Shown piece after piece: positions 14,223-14,770 of a DNA stretch of 14,770 nt (position 1 is its first letter; each line of letters opens with the position of its first letter). The DNA comes from Bacteroidales bacterium (GTDB lineage: Bacteria > Bacteroidota > Bacteroidia > Bacteroidales > VadinHA17): assembly GCA_003155705.1 (NCBI GenBank), contig PMEC01000219.1, positions 1 through 14,770 of the forward strand. The letters run 5' to 3'. The notes below the pieces were generated by a model. The model made no database searches. It worked only from the letters and a program-made list of their open reading frames with translations, and was not told the origin of the DNA. The position numbers were made by a program, and so were the translations under genes.

Positions 14223-14770
14223 ATGAATAGAAAGTTTAGAATTGGAACAATGATTTTAGCAGTTATTGTACTGTGTGTGGTTCTCCTTTCGGGATGTGGA
14301 TCTGGCGGTAATGAAAAAACTCAGAAGAAACAAACTGTTGTTGCTCAGCCGAAAGATAACACGCAGGCAATACAGGATGTTAAGCAGGCACAAAAGATCT
14401 TCAATGCTCTTCCTTCCCCGCTTGAATCAGCAATGCTTATGAAATCAGCCGGCGCCAAGTTTGATAGAAAATTTCTTAATCCGGTAGAAAATGCAAAAAA
14501 CTATACGACGCAAAGAAGTCAGGCTCTGAATCTTGGTATATATACCTGCGATCTCAGCTTTGCAAGCTTGTATGACGAGACACAACTTATTATTGATTAT
14601 ATGGCTGCTGCCAAAAAGATGGCCGATGGTCTTGGAATTCTTGATGCTATCAGCAAGTCAACTCAGGACGAACTTTCGGATAATATAAACAATACTGAAG
14701 TTGTAATGAAGATTGTGTCTGAAACATTCCTTAATTCAAACTCATATTTAGCTGATAATGATCAGCCTGC
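14223..14770 (+). CDS. Lipoprotein of unknown function (partial, C-terminus off window)
   Basis: The frame is open from ATG 14223 to the window end, giving 182 residues. The N-terminus MNRKFRIGTM with a hydrophobic run (ILAVIVLCVVLL) and lipobox LSGC places the lipidated cysteine at C25. The following GSGG and a lysine/glutamine-rich spacer are typical of exported Bacteroidota lipoproteins. The mature part is mostly helical, with LPSPLESAMLMKSAGAKFD (about 64-82) and NLGIYTCDLSFASLYDETQ (about 103-121) as its most distinctive stretches. One further cysteine (about C109) is seen. I do not recognise a named domain. It is expected at the outer membrane or in the periplasm. It is divergent from the helical-repeat gene and has its own promoter box. 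Confidence 0.82.
   Translation, partial: MNRKFRIGTMILAVIVLCVVLLSGCGSGGNEKTQKKQTVVAQPKDNTQAIQDVKQAQKIFNALPSPLESAMLMKSAGAKFDRKFLNPVENAKNYTTQRSQALNLGIYTCDLSFASLYDETQLIIDYMAAAKKMADGLGILDAISKSTQDELSDNINNTEVVMKIVSETFLNSNSYLADNDQP

Noticed and set aside
1..14770. Search for CRISPR arrays, tRNA or rRNA genes, insertion sequences, phage or defence genes
   Set aside because: Nothing of these kinds was seen; intergenic spaces are all under 170 bases and no regularly spaced repeats or transposase motifs are present.

Overview
The window reads as chromosomal DNA of a member of the Bacteroidota, probably a free-living or environmental Bacteroidales-like lineage. This rests on AT-rich coding sequence, leaders without clear Shine-Dalgarno sites, six perfect matches to the Bacteroidota -7 promoter box (TAnnTTTG), a PorE-like OmpA protein, a short lysine-type SerA, and a DUF1015 gene linked to serC-serA. 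No rRNA, tRNA, CRISPR array, insertion sequence or phage gene was seen. No stretch longer than 300 bases lacks a gene.

Layout. Positions 1-959 (minus) hold the N-terminal third of a large ABC protein with a TerB-like front domain, cut by the window edge. A flavin reductase-like gene (1122-1721, minus) is divergent from clpB (1882-4479, plus). A two-gene signalling unit on the minus strand, Hpt (4836-5186) then STAS (4487-4822), runs tail-to-tail into clpB. Divergent from Hpt is a 696-residue outer-membrane protein with TPR, beta-propeller, CRD-like and OmpA domains (5354-7444). From 7543 a plus-strand block carries gcvT, comB, serC, serA and DUF1015, followed by yggS (12920-13600). A helical-repeat protein (13592-14104, minus) overlaps the end of yggS. 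A lipoprotein gene starts at 14223 and leaves the window.

How the genes fit together. gcvT, serC, serA and DUF1015 form a serine/glycine/one-carbon neighbourhood. serC-serA-DUF1015 is almost certainly one operon, with 14 and 12 base gaps and a good promoter box upstream of serC. YggS, which maintains pyridoxal phosphate balance, sits next to a PLP-dependent enzyme (SerC) and a glycine-cleavage gene. The least expected member is comB, a 2-phosphosulfolactate phosphatase homologue between gcvT and serC. It raises the possibility of sulfonate chemistry linked to serine metabolism. ClpB, Hpt/STAS, the OmpA protein and the ABC protein are otherwise unrelated housekeeping, signalling and envelope genes.

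I do not see a clear-cut new defence or mobile system. The best leads are the DUF1015 protein with its DGHHR motif, the comB placement, the lysine-type SerA, the TerB-ABC fusion and the paired CTCTGTG repeats after DUF1015.
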